Shown here piece by piece: positions 12,969 to 26,800 of a stretch of DNA of 64,000 bases (position 1 is its first letter; each line of letters begins with the position of its first letter). A program made the translations under genes and the position numbers. The notes under the pieces are model-generated. The model was not told where the DNA came from and did no database searches. It saw nothing but the letters and a program-made list of their open reading frames with translations. The stretch comes from Tetrahymena thermophila SB210 (lineage: Eukaryota > Ciliophora > Oligohymenophorea > Hymenostomatida > Tetrahymenidae): the NCBI RefSeq assembly GCF_000189635.1, contig NW_002476380.1, positions 558,001 to 622,000 of the forward strand, in the 5' to 3' direction.

Positions 12969-14393
12969 ATGATTTAGAATTAAGACTAATTAAGCTATTC
13001 TTAGGCAAAATTTAAAGTTGTCTACTTAAGCGTCTCCTTTTTAATACTCTTCACAGCTTATAGCTCTACTTAGAATATTATTGGAGTGCTGTTTAAGGAA
13101 CAAGGATACGAATAGCTTGGATTCACATCATTGATATTTTTATATTTTTCTTTTGCTATTTCTACACTTTTTGTAAATAGGATCATCAAAAAATATTCTT
13201 ACAAAACAATATTCTCTTTAAGTAGCATTGGATACACTCTCTTGAATATCAGCGGTATATGGGTAACAGTGTGCAAGTAAGAAGAAAAAATTGGAATTTG
13301 CTCCAATTAACTAATATACTCAATTACTTTTATTTTTTCAGCGCTTTGTGGTATTTCTGCATCTACTATATGGGTAGCTTAAGGAGTTTACATAGATCAA
13401 CTCAGTAGCTAGATACCTTAGCATAAAGGATCATTATATGGTTTATTTTGGTCTATATTTTTAGTGAATAATATCATAAGTTGCATTATGAGTGCAGTTA
13501 TTATTAACTTTAGGAAACCTTTTGACTTTTTCATTGTGACTAGCTCCTTAGGAATTATTGCAACTATATTCTTTACATTTATACCTCAGCCAACTAATAA
13601 ATAAGAGGAACCTCATTAGGTTAGAAATCTAAGATGTGAAAAAGATTTATCAAAGAAAGAGTAGCTCAAAAAAATTTTTAAGCTGATAATATCTAAAGAA
13701 ACAAGGTCATTGATGGTCTTTACATGCTTTTCTGGAGTTATTATGAGCTTTTGCTCAGGTTTTTTATCTGAGTTAGTTGAAGATTCAATAGGAGTAGAAT
13801 AAATAAAAAAAGAATTAGAGAGTTAAAAGTTGAGCTTAGTATGTATATGTCTGGGTTTCTTTGAAGTTTTATCAGGAATTGTTTCGCATAAATTAGGTGA
13901 CAAGATATCTCCAAATAAGCTAGCTTCATTCAGTTCTCTAGTTTCGCTATTCGCTATTATGCTTTCATTTGTTGGGCTAATTTCACATAATTTCTTTTTT
14001 TGCTTTCTAATCGGTGCAAGTTGGGGCTTTAGTGATGGATTATTTGAAAATCTAATGTCTATAATTGCGTCAAAAAGATTTGGTGGATCAGTTTTCATAT
14101 TTTAAGCTATAATTTTTATTTAAAATATTGGATTTTGTTTTTCATAACTCCTATTTACAATGCTCGAATCATAACCTATTTACGTTTATCCAATGATTGT
14201 TAATGTAATTGCTTTAATTACCAATGTCTCTTTGTAATTTGAAGAAAAAAACGATCACCAATAAAGCTATGTAAAATTAGATTAAGAATATTCATTATTG
14301 CCAGAAAAATATGACATTAGTGAAAAAGATACCGATGAATCAGAAGGATTAGGAAATTTAATAACTCCAGATTTTATGGAGAGCAGGCTTTGA
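12969..14393 (+). CDS. UNC93-like major-facilitator membrane protein
   Basis: An intronless 474-residue polytopic membrane protein of the UNC93/MFS fold. After a short polar start it reads TAYSSTQNIIGVLFKEQGYE and then LGFTSLIFLYFSFAIS, the conserved UNC93 opening. Roughly 11-12 hydrophobic segments follow in two halves. The halves are separated by a polar, charged loop at about residues 220-255. Helices near 265-285, 310-330, 345-375 and 390-430 form the second half, including the motif GASWGFSDGLFEN. The C-terminus is acidic and soluble. UNC93 proteins regulate ion channels or the trafficking of other membrane proteins; transport activity is not established. ATG 12969 is the first in frame and TGA 14391 is the stop, with many internal TAA/TAG Gln codons. 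Family assignment is good; function is inferred. Confidence 0.88.
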
Positions 14394-14394
14394 A

Positions 14395-14598
14395 TTTCAA
14401 ACTATAAAATATTTTACATTAATAATGCAAAAATTAATATAATTTTTAAAATATGGTTTATTATAATATTCATTAATTGAATATCAACATGTCATAATTT
14501 TATTTCAAACTATTAAATATTTTACATTAAAAATACAAAAATTAATATAGTTTATTACAAAATTCATTAATTAAATATCAACATGCCATAATTTTATA
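14395..14598. repeat. Imperfect tandem duplication, about 105 bp x 2
   Basis: Copy 1 (14395-14502) and copy 2 (14503-14598) share TTTCAAACTAT, ATTTTACATTAA, AAAAATTAATATA and AATATCAACATG in the same order, with a deletion of roughly 12 bp and scattered substitutions. The duplication starts two bases after the UNC93-like stop codon, so it makes up the 3' flank of that gene. Confidence 0.8.
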
Positions 14599-15267
14599 TA
14601 AATTAATTATGTTTAATTGATAATTATTAAGTTAAGAAATTAAATTAAAATTTTTTATTTTAAGTTTCAAAAAAATTTTTTTTAAAGAAATTGATTTATT
14701 TTAAACTTTGACTTCAAATTAACTAAAATGAAGTTAATATAAGCAGTGGTGAATACAAAGACGATTTTTTGGTTTATTAATAATGATTATTTGAAAATTA
14801 TATTCTAATATATAAAAATCCATTGACTAAAATATATTTTATCAATAGTTAGTAACTATAAAAGTAGCTCGAAACATTATTGAAGTAAGAAAATTTATAT
14901 TACATGTTTTTGATATTTCTATGAAAAAATAATTTCTCTGATTAATTTTTAAATTTGCCATCTAATTTATCATTTTTTGAGGTTTTTAAGCCAATGTGAC
15001 AGAGTTATCAGCACTAACTATAGTTAAATTATTTGTAACTTACTGATTTATTAAATTTGAGAGTAAAATTATTTGTCAATTTTAATTATTCAGTTTAGTT
15101 TAAGAAAGATCTAATTCTTATAGAAATAAGTATTCATTATTAAAAAATATTCATATTTCTATTTATATAGATGTAAATGCGTTTAAAAACAGAGATAAAA
15201 GGAAAAATTATTAATCTAAATTTATAAATCAATTTCAGAAAATAAATAAGTAAAATTTTAATTAAAT
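14599..15267. other. AT-rich spacer
   Basis: A 0.67 kb stretch upstream of the LRR gene. It presumably holds that gene's promoter; no gene or motif is recognised. Confidence 0.55.
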
Positions 15268-17379
15268 ATGAAAAATAATAAAACAAGCAGTAATTTAGGC
15301 TCAATTCCTTAAGAAAGAAAAAATAAATATATAGGAATGTCTAAGACTCTTCATTAGCAAATTGGCATTAAAAAAAGTGTAACAGATATGATTTAAAAAT
15401 AACCAAGTACTTTACATAATTGTAGCTCTAGTGCAGTTAATGTGAAAGATTAATAAAATTTTTCAAGAGTCAATAATTTAATTACCATGTATGATAAAAC
15501 TTAAAATAATGTGAAATAGAATTACATAAAAAACATTTAAAATAAATAACAAATAATTTAAAAATAAAAAGAATAAAAAATATAAGTATAGTCTAATTAA
15601 AAGTTATAAAATTAGTAGATTAAAATTGAGTAATCTAAATTAAATTCTGAAAATATAAAAGCTGTTTAAAATGACAACCCTTAAGAACTATTTTATGTAT
15701 TTTTCAAAAGTAATTTTTTATCAATTTTTTAATTTTTATTAGCAAAATTATTTAAACTTAAGCTAAAAGTTTTGAACTTGAAGGAAATAGCTAATAATAA
15801 GGTAAATCATTTTTAGAGATTAACAAAATGATTTAAGAAAATAGTGATATAAAATTTAGTTAAATACAACAGATTAAAGTAGAATGGTATTTAACTTATT
15901 TTGGTTTTTTAAAGTTGTAATTTTATACTTTATATTTAAATTAGTGGCAATTAAATAAATAAGTTGCAGCTGTTGATTCCTAAATGCAACAATCTTAAAT
16001 CTATAAAGATTTTTCAAAAGTATATTTCTTTCATAAAATTAAATAAATAACATTTTTTCAAATTAGATTTCAGACAATCAATTTTTCGGAGCTTAGTAAA
16101 TTCATACAATACATTTAAAATTTTGAGAATATAAAAGAATTCAAGCTAGATTTTAGTCAGTAACTCATTCAATTAGAATAATATTATTTTTTTAAATTAT
16201 TAAAATCTCATGATATATTTATTTAAACATTTATCAATCAAATTAGAAACAGGTCTCTTACAAATAATGTAATTGAATTAAGTCAATCCATAATTAAATG
16301 CTCGTTTTTATAAAAAATTTAATTAAAATTTAAGTAATTTAATTTTGATAATTATGCAAATTAGATAAAAATTAATTTAATTAAATAGTAATTGCTGCTT
16401 GAGTATATAAGAAACTGAAAATCTATTCAACGGTATAGAAAATTGCAAAGAACTGAAAATACTATCAGTAGATCTTAGGTAATATTTTATGAAAAAAAAA
16501 AACTTTATGATAATAAAATTTTGAAATTAGAAATAATAATTACGAGTAAGAGTCACTTTTAATGATTTTAACAGATATTTCTAAATGCACTAATATTTAA
16601 AATCTGGAAATATTAACTAAGTAAGTATTATATATTTCTATTTTAAGATATAAATTTAAAATGTTTTTAGTTAATTAAATATAGATGATACTTATCTACT
16701 ACAATATGGAATATTAATATAATAACTAGTTAATTTAGAGATATTATCCCTAGGATTTATGTAAGTTATAATTTTTCATCAGATTAGTTAATATTGAATT
16801 CAAAATATAAAAAGTAATTGTGGTTTATAAAGAAGTATGGAAATAGAGATATTAGTGTAAAGTATATCGCACTGTGAAAATTTGAAAGAATTAAATTTAG
16901 ATTTAGAGTAATTTAGTTGATTCTATTAATATTTATTATCATATTTTAATATATAGATGCAATAACATTTAAGACTTTAGTTAACTAGGAGAAGCTTTGG
17001 AAATGTGTAAAAAGTTATAATCTCTTACTTTAGATATTAGGTAAAATTAATTACTTTGCTTCAAATAAATTAAAATTTAATATAAAATATAAAGTAGTTG
17101 CTTTTTGGAATTCCCTGCGTCTTTAATTTAATTACAGAATTCAATAGCAAGACTAAAGAAAGTACGTTTTCTAGCATTTTTTTTAATGTAATCTTATATT
17201 TTACTTTTTAAATCTAAAATAAACTTTTATCTTAAAATAGAAGATAAATGGAGGTTGCCGAATTTAATTATTATAAATATATTTAAACATTTAAAAATAA
17301 ATTACCTCGTTTGGTATAATACCTGCATGATTCTTTAGAAAGTATTGATTTTCCAAATTAAAATGATAATGAGGACTGA
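15268..17379 (+). CDS. Leucine-rich-repeat protein with one repeat per exon
   Basis: A 494-residue protein in 12 exons: 15268-15709, 15763-15878, 15945-16019, 16074-16159, 16247-16333, 16389-16478, 16531-16620, 16671-16760, 16815-16907, 16957-17040, 17095-17187 and 17241-17379. The sum is exactly 1,485 nt. The first 150 residues are Gln/Asn/Lys-rich. From exon 4 on, each exon of 84-93 nt carries one repeat of the form N-x-I...I-x-x-C-x-x-L-x-x-L-x-L-D-L, for example ISHCENLKELNLDLE and ALEMCKKLQSLTLDIR. All eight introns from the fourth on are phase 2, so repeat exons are interchangeable without changing frame. This resembles the large ciliate LRR families of RNase-inhibitor type, which are protein-interaction scaffolds. 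No second domain is visible. The exon 1-2 junction is the least certain. The partner is unknown. Confidence 0.82.
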
Positions 17380-17872
17380 TTTTATAGAATAAGAAAATGA
17401 TTAAAATAGGATAATAAAAAAATTTTATTTGGATTGATAATATTTAACTTCTACAAAAATTTATATTTGTATAAATATTTCCATAGAAATAAATAATCAT
17501 CTTTTAATTTCAAAAGTTGTAAAACTTTCCAATAAATTACGAATGCTAAGGGAAATTCAACTTATCAAGCAAAATAAAACCATTATAAATATGAAGCAGT
17601 TTTAATTTTCATTTTTTGTACTTAAAAAAAATCTTTATAAATATTTCTAAATTTTACTTTTAAAAATTAAATACAATACATAAATTACATTTTTCTAAAT
17701 TTTTTTATTTAAATTTAAAAAAAAAATATTTTAAAATGAGGTAGTACTTGAATATCATTAATTTTTGTGCTTATTTAATTAAAATTAAATGAATATAAAT
17801 GTACTATAAGTATAGTTTAATTTTATTCATAAAGCACTTCATTTTTAAAAAATATAAATTAAATAATTTTCT
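17380..17872. other. Convergent intergenic spacer
   Basis: A 0.5 kb AT-rich spacer between the 3' ends of the LRR gene (+) and the giant gene (-). Nothing further is seen. Confidence 0.6.
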
Positions 17873-20800
17873 TCATGACAATATGATATTTTAGTTAAAA
17901 GCAATTTTATGCTAAATGCAGAAGTAAACATACATTTTAAGCTTAATAGTCCTTGTAGCTCTTTTGATGATTTCTTCATAAAGCTCAGCTTTTAGATACT
18001 ATAAAAAGAATCCATCTTTTTTAGCAAAATAGCTAATATTCAAAAACCTTGTAAAAGCAAATCCAGAACCACACTAAAAAATTTTAATCACAAAGGTTTC
18101 ATCATTTGTATAGAAATAGCTTCTAATCATAATTCTATTTTTAATATCAATTATGCTGTCATAAATAAAAATTGAAGATTTTTCTGATAATCTTGATTCA
18201 TCCAAATCTGTACTATTTTAATTTATTGTATGCATGTTAAAATAATATTCTGAATCAGATTTAAAAGATCCCACTATTGAATTTCTTTTATTGAAATTGC
18301 TAAACTTTGATAAATCGCTATCAACTCTCTTTATTCCACCTAAAATTTAACCTCCTGGAGAAGATACGCCTTCAGTGTTACTTACCACATTAAAATTTAC
18401 TTTTTTTTAGTTCGGATCAAATATACTTTATCTATGACGGACAACAATAGATTTTCTGTGTTAGCTATTAGAAGATTAAGAATTAGGACTACTTTTATCA
18501 TTGCTTGCAGCAAAAAGTGATTTCTTTTTCTCATTTACAACAAAATTATTTTTATTTTTTGGATTATTCATAATGTTACTGATAATACTAACTCTTGGTA
18601 AATTTTTTTATTCTGTATTTACACCATTTTTTCTTGGCGATTATGTATTCTATCTTTCAACAGTTTTCTTTTCTACACTAATTTGCTTTGCTCTAACAGT
18701 AACATTTTCATTAATAGCTAGATCTAAGAAATTCTAAGTTCTAATTTTAAATATTATAAAACTGCAAAGCTCTCTTAAATCATTATAAGTAACTTTTGAA
18801 CTTGTATATCCTGTATGCAATTTAGAAAAGCCTTCAGCAATATACAAATTTAATATTTCTCGTAAGTTTATGTCAAAAACCTTAGTTGTTTAAGTACGGA
18901 TAGAGTAATTTATTAAATGAAAATTGAATTTAGAAGTTGATTCTTGAGCAAGATAGTCCATATTGTTAAAATAATGGTCAACTAAAGCCTTTCTTGTGTT
19001 TGTAAATTCTTTTCGATCCTCGTCCTTTTTTTCGAAAGTAAAAAAATATTTATTTATTTAAATATTAAATAATATTAAAATTGTAAAGTTCTTACTTTAG
19101 GAGGCTTTTATCTCTAAAGACTATGAAAACCTTTGATTAAATCAATATAAATTTCTGTCTAAAATTCGTTAGTCTCATTTAGTTTATACTAACTATATAA
19201 TACTAGCTCATTAATAGAAAGCTTAGTACTACCAAAATGCATATACAAATCTAGATTTTAGTGATTTATACGAAAGTGACATTTTTTCAACATCATCTAC
19301 CAAATCCAGATTTCGATGAATCTTTATAGAAATAATTATCTGTAATCGTATAAATGCATTTAGAAACTATCATCCATCTTCTTTGTTAAATCTAAGAACT
19401 TATTTATTTTGTATATTTTTTTCACAGAATTTAATTTTGAAGTATCAGCATACTTTGGCTAAGAATTTTCAAGCAAGATATGCTTGTATTTTTAGACAAG
19501 TAATTTAAACTTATTATTTGGATTTGGCAACAAACAAAAATCTATTTAAATAAACAAGAGCTTAATCATATTTCAAATAAATAAATATATATTAAAATTA
19601 CTTTTCTTAATGATAGGATTTAAAATTATACTCAAAGCTGAATTATTACTTCCAATGTTATAGAAACGAGCTTTCATTCTTTACTCAAAATCAATAAAGT
19701 TCTAAAATGACTAAAACTTCGGGTTATCATTAAAAAACATAAGCTAATTAGTAATGCATTGCATAATAAATTCAGAACTGCACCTTTCAAAGTTTGAATT
19801 GGAAATTTTACAGTTTAAAGTTCTAGATGTTTTTGGAATATAAATTTTAATGCTCCACTACTAAGCTTAAATATCCTTTTATTTATATTGGATGATTTTG
19901 ATTGATTAAATAATAAAAAATAATTAATAATATAAGTACTTTTAAGATCGTAACAAGTCCCCAGTCAGTTCCAAACAACTTAGGTTGCTAAAAAATAATT
20001 CTGGTAGAAAATGATGAATCCTCTAAAAATGAGTTATTTTTATTGTGCTTGGAAAACTCGTATTCATCTTTATAAAATTTATTTTAGAAATAACGAAATT
20101 TCATAGTTCCGACCTTAATTTGATCACTTCTTCTTCTATTGTTGAAATTAGAATTTGAGTTCCTAAAACTGCTGTTTATGTTGTATACTTTTTTAAATAT
20201 ATCTTTAGCACTTAGCTAAGGGTATAGTTTTTAAACTTTATGAAGTCTTATAGAATCTTTTTTTACAATTGAATAATAAACTTATCTCTCGTTGCCTACA
20301 ATTTACTCTTTTTCAACTTGTTAATTCAAATTAGTTTTTTAAAATGGAAATTAAATTTTTAATAAAAATTATAAAAAATATTATTTACTATATGAGAATA
20401 TTGGTATTGAACCTATGTAGGTCTTCAGAACAGAGAATGAGCTAATAATGAAGTCAATCAACTTGCTGATAGAATTTAAATCGAAATTGTTTAAAATCTG
20501 CTAGCCTATTTTTTAGTTGAGTTTCACTACGTCTAAATAATTCATGACGAATTTAAATATTTTTGTTCTTGATTCATAAGGGATTAGACTAAATAAAAAT
20601 AGACATTATAAACCATCCAGCTTTGATTGTACATCATTACCTAGTCTGTAAGCCTTTAGTATAACTGTGGTTTTTCCTAAAGACTTTATATTTCTAACAA
20701 AGCATGAAGTAATTTCTAAATAATATCTCAGTAACTCTTTTTAGCTTAGCAACAAATGATCTTTTACTGTATTTAAGCTATCTAAATTTAAATTATTCTT

Positions 20801-23800
20801 TAAATTATTTTCATTGAATTTAGTAGGAACTAATCTAAATCCTTGTGAAGTAATCTATCTCTTGAAAAAATTTTTAATTAAATAATCTCTCAGATAAAGA
20901 ACATTCCTTACTACATATTCATCTTATTTAGATTACTGCTAGATTTGTTAATAAACTTATCTATAAGCATGATAATTTCTTTGTTCTAAATTCGTATAGC
21001 AAGTATTAGGATGAGTTTATTTTGTTTTAAAAATATTTAAAATTAATTCTTTTTACTTCCAATTTTTAATTTTATATTTGTAACTCTCTCTATCTCTCTA
21101 ACATTTAACAAATAAAACTAAATTTTGTCCATTAGTTTAGAGGTAAACCCAAAACTTTCTTCCACTTTCTTTTAAATTCATAACAATTACCCTTAAACTT
21201 TTCTTATTGCAAAATATATCAGATTTTTAATTCTTTTTAAATTATTCTGTTATTCTTCTAACAATTGTCTCCATTTCTTTTTTCATATAATTAGTAATCT
21301 TTTACTATTAAATTATATGACTAGCAGAGTTATCTATCATATCTTATTGAGTTACATTTTCAACTCTAGGACCAGCTTTTTCGAGGCCTGTAAATTTTTT
21401 GCTCACTTACTTAATAAACTCAATTTCTACCTCTTTTAAATCTTTTGTACCATCATAAAGCTTAAAAGATAAAATAAATTTGAAAAAACTATGTTTAAAA
21501 ATAAATATTAATTTACCATTTCTTCAATATCTAAAATATTAAATCTTATTTAACTTGAATATTGAGCATACGCTTCATTAAATTTCTCATCAAAGATTGT
21601 TTAAAAGTTTTCTCTGCTTATTTGCTCCTTGAAAAGAATGTTTTTAAGAATCAAGTTATTTATTTTTGTTTTCTTTTCAATTTAGTCAATAAATCTATAC
21701 TCTTTATCAAATTGTTATTATTTTTTCACTATTTGATAAACACTTTCTAACTTGTAATCGTAATTCGACCTCATATACCTATCTGAAGATCTAAAAATTA
21801 AAAGCTTATCAAAATATTTTATCATGTACTCAGTCCACTATCGCGGAATCCTATCATATATAGCGAATCTTTGATATATATAAAAAATTTCTTTAAAATT
21901 CCCAATTAAATTTTTGCTAATCAAATTAATTAATTTTAAAATTGAAATATAAATTCTTAATTTTTTTATTTCTAATACCTGCTGATAATTTTATATATAT
22001 AAGAGAACTATGGATCGTTTTCTATAATTTCTTCTACATGCAAATCTAAAGGCTGGATCGAGTTTCTTAAAGTTTTCATATTTTTTCCAAGAATATAAAA
22101 AGAGAAATTAGTAAATGTTGAGTTTTTTATATTCTCTGATCCAGGTTTAAAGCTTATTTTAACTGTTATCTGATAAAGCTTTTACGCTTCATCTTTTTTG
22201 AAGAAGGTAAATATAATAGGAGGTGATTGTATTATTTTTAAGATTCTTTGACTCAAATATTTTATGTGTCTAGAGATAATGTAATTCTCTGTCCTAAAAT
22301 ATATTAATAAAATTAATATTTAATTTAAATACTTCAATCTTTTTTATTTACTTTCTATATGAAGGTTCTTTTAAGCAAGAAGTTTATAACTTAATTGATT
22401 TATCGACTTCACCTTCCATGTAAAGATTCTTTTTCATTTATTAAAGATTAGAAAGATCCCATGAATAAAATGGAACTAAGTTGGAATATATTCTATTTGA
22501 TTTATCAATTTATTTGCGAAGTGATACCATAACGAGTGAGTTTGTTTAGTCTTGATCGCTAATATAAAAAGAGTATCCCATTTCTTTTCTAATCCTTTTT
22601 CCATAATGCTTTATTAATTGGTTAATCTTATCTTTTACACTTCCAATATTTTTAAGATCAATTTCTGTTACTAAATCAGAAGTATTATCTGGTCTCTCAA
22701 TAAACATTTTATACTGAGATATAACATCCTTAATCTTCTTTTTTCCAACTCTGGAATAGTATTTGCTTATTGAAGATGATTTTTTCTTTTCCTCATCATC
22801 GCTGTGAGGGTCTGGGATAGTATAAACTTTTGGTAAACGTTTTTTCAAATAAATCTCAAATGCAAAATTAAATAGAGGCCATATTGTCTTGTAGTCTTTC
22901 TCATCTGTCTACAAATTAGAGTCATTTTAATTAGAAGATTCTTTCCTACTTAAATTATTTTTTTGTAAGTCATAGAACTTATTTTGAACATCTTAATCAA
23001 TCTCCAAATCAATTTGTGCTATAAACACGTCTTCACTCTCTTTCTTGGCAAATATTTAATTATCATTTAACTTCATTATTATCCGATTCACTTACTTAAA
23101 TTCTTGGATGATCGGTTTTTTAGATATAGAAATACTTCTATTTAAAGATTCCTAGTCTCCTTTCTATTTATAATCAATGCCATTAATTTAAACATCATTT
23201 TCATTATTACCATTCATAATTTCATTTTTTAATGTTGAAAGAACTTTTGGTATATTTTTAATTTAATACATAACACTAATAACCATTGGCTTACCAGATA
23301 CAAATCTCACAAATTTAAAGTTTGGTAAAAATGGTTATTAAATATCTTCTTCTTATGAAGTATTTTTTCTATCTCTAATATCCTTTTTTTTAAATTTTAA
23401 ATAAGAAAATGAAAAGAAAAAAAAAGATTTATTACTTTTCCTATTTTCATAGCTAAAGCATTTTTTATTGATTTTTACCTAAAAAGCTCAAATTAATTTT
23501 CATTTACATTTTCTTCTATCTGAATATTTTCTATAAAATCTCTTTCCTATATATTTAAAAGAAAATCTAAATGAAAATAATTAAATTAACATTTTTTTTT
23601 ACAGCAATTTCATTAATATCTTCTTAATAAAGGAATCTCGAACTTGGGGACTTTTCACTTGAAAAAATAATTGTTTCTTCTTAATTCTGTTATGACACGC
23701 TAGATCTTTTATCACCTTAAAAAGCCAGTTATAGAGCCTCTGAAAATGTAGATTTTTTTTTTTATTTATTTTTTTAAGTGAAATCTGGAGTATTAGATCC

Positions 23801-26800
23801 ACTTCTATCTTCACCTGAAAATTAAAAATTAATTATCTCAAAGAAAGGAAATATTATTTTGAAAATTATATTAAAAGTTAAGACAAATAATTTTTATCTA
23901 ATTTATTGTAAATTAAAATTTGGCATCAACTGTATTGCCATATTTTTTTATTCGTACTTAAAGCAATTTTATTTAGGGTTAAAAGTTTTCAATTTCATCA
24001 CTCACTTAAAAATACAAAATACCAATTATTTAAACAAATTATTATTTTATGGTATATCATCAAATTAAAAGAGATAATAATTCTTTAAAAATTAATAGAA
24101 AATTTCAAGAAAGTAATGCTAACGAGTAAAAATAGTCTTAAATTATTTTAATTCAAAAATAAAATTTTCATCAATTTTAAAGAAAAGTGAAATAAAATTG
24201 TTACTTGAAACACTTAGTTAATCAGTTAATTCTAAATTTTTACTAACTGAGGGTTAATCTTCAATTACTTCACTACTTGATTCTAATTTATACTGCATAA
24301 ATCTAGATGATTTCTTTTTTTTGCTTCTTTCTTTGAAATCTCTTAAAACTTAAAAATTTTAGTTTTCTTTTTATTCTAAGCTCTGTTTTAAGTCATCAGC
24401 TAACAATTTTTTCTAAGTATCACCATACTTTGATTCATCTTAAGATGATGATAAAGATTCATTTTATTCAGGGTTATTATTTCCTCGTATAATAGAAGTT
24501 TAAGACGAACTTTACTTTTGCTCGGTCTGACTAATTTAACTAGACATACTATCATCTTAATTTTTTGCTAATTTATTTAGCTACTCTTACTACTATTTAT
24601 AAAAAAGACTTCTCTGCCTTTGTATAACCTGTCTGTTATTAGTGGTAACTGGCTATGGTCCCTAGTCAGTTTCTATCTCTTCTTACTCTTCCTATATTTA
24701 TTCTTTCCTACCTACTTATGATATATTTGAATAGCTTCTCTTTGATCTCATGAGGAGATTTTTTTTCTCAGATGAAGCTTTTTATATAGGCTCAGGCTCT
24801 TTAGTATCAATAGATGCTAATATATTCTTAATTGTAAGCCTTTTTTAAGAAGTAATTTATTACAGAATTTCTTAATTTCTTTTATCTAATTATAGCTATC
24901 CAAGAAGAATTTGTAAATGAGGTTTTCCTTTTAAACTCTCTTCTTTTTTAAGAATTTCATTAAATGAGCTTAGAGATATTTGTTATTAGCTGAGCATTTA
25001 ATTGCTTTAAATCGAAAGTCTTCTAATACTTTCATTTGCTTTTGCTCTGCTGGTATTACCAGGCTTAGAACTGATTGTTTGTGCTTAAAGACGATTCAAT
25101 ATATTACTATCGTTGGCGTTTAAATTAATACTTGTGTTATATATATTATAATTAGGTATACTATTTGTACTGTTGCTTGTTAAAGCAGGTGAAGTTAGTA
25201 TTAGTTGCTATTGTAAACTGCTCTAAGCGTTTTAAACTGCATCAGAAAAGTGTTATGGATGTGTAGTATTATAAGTTTAAGAAAAGCTTTGTCTCTTTTA
25301 TTTAGTATTGTTATTAGAATCTAATTCAAAGTTATTTAACATTTTATTAAACATTTGGGCACCTCCAAATTTAAGCTAAGATGGCTGCTCTATTATAGTA
25401 TTCAAACCATGATTAAATGAACTTACCTCTTCTTACTAATAGATATTTGATGTAGTGTGAGCTTATGTATTATAAATATTCTTGTTGCTATTTACATCTA
25501 CATTATTTGTATTTGCCAAATTCTCATTCCTTGTGTAAGAAAATGGTGTAGATTCTCTTTAAATTTCAGAGTATCTATCAAAATCATAATCCATTTGTAC
25601 TAAAGGAATCTTCAGCTTTCCATCAATTGTTCCAAACACCTACTCGCTATTATTGGAAGCATTAGTTACTTTTCTTTAAAATGGGTGTTTATTTTAAGAA
25701 TCATAACTTTAATCACCTGATTAACTAAATTAGTTATTACTTTAATATGTTATATTTTCTTAAGTTTAGGGCTCATTTACGTTTTGTAAAATTTATTTTT
25801 TCTATTCTTCTTTCAAAAATTGAATAAAACTAGCTCTTTTTTTATTTTTAAATTTATTAGCAGTAAATAAATCACTACCTTAGTGATAAGTGCTTGGGTT
25901 TTGCTAGCTCTAATGCCTTATGCTATTTCTATTAAAAACTCTTCTAAACTATAAAGGTTAAATATAAGGTCTTGTGCTGCTTTATGATTCTCCTCCGTTT
26001 TCATTTTTTGATTTTTCTTCTTAATTATGTATTTATTGTTATTCTTACTATCCAGTCCCATCAATTTGAGGTTCTAAGCTTTTGCTATGGAGAAAGAATT
26101 AATCATGTTAAATTTTTTGTTAAGAAAAAATCTTATTATTCTCTTATGAATTATCTTTTTAACTTATTTTTTATTTCGAATCATCTAAATCTTAGTTAAG
26201 GATTGATGTAGATTAGATCGGATTAATAATTTCATCATAATTTTACATCGTCTAGATATCATTTTTTGTTTGTGATTTCATTAATATCGGAGAAATGGCA
26301 TCTTCATATACTCTTTAATCTGAATTGGTATTAAAAAATTACTAATTATTTCTTACGTCTACATTAAAGGTAAATTTTTTTTAATGAGTAATATTATCAA
26401 AACCAGAAATGCTTTTCTTAGGATTATTGATTTAGTTTTAAGTTTGAGGAGTTTAAAGATCTTCTAAAAGTTGTTCTTCTGTTAAAGTTTGAAATTTCAT
26501 AGGCTCTTTCCTTTTTACTGAGATATCCTAAATACTTTATAAGCTGTCAATCATCGGATTTGGAATAGAGTCTTGCTGCCTTTGATCATTTAATGACATA
26601 TCTTCTATGTTTTCTAGAGACATTATTTTGTAAGATTAAAGCTTTTAATATTAAGCCTATTTTTCAGTGCCTTTATTAATTTTTTGCTAGCTTTTTGATC
26701 TTTACTCCTCATTCTTTTTATTTAAATACTTTTAAAATACGCCAAGTCTTTACTCCAGCGCTTTATCATGTTCTTTTAAGCTTAGTTGTCTATCAATAAT

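Noticed and set aside
16531-16814. Damage (frame breaks and a TGA) in the LRR gene
   Set aside because: The breaks appeared only with the nearest acceptors. Using 16530, 16670 and 16814 as acceptors restores phase 2 at every junction and a continuous repeat pattern.
22546-22848. Separate 100-residue minus-strand gene
   Set aside because: It is an internal fragment of the giant gene's seventh exon, cut only where TAG/TAA are misread as stops.
23815-24204. A gene end in the giant locus (minus-strand frame stopping near 24.0 kb) or a plus-strand gene at 23859-24068
   Set aside because: Past 24204 the translation becomes Phe/Ile/Lys/Tyr noise, the downstream exon has no ATG, and a GT...CAG splice joins the halves in matching phase, so an intron is more likely.
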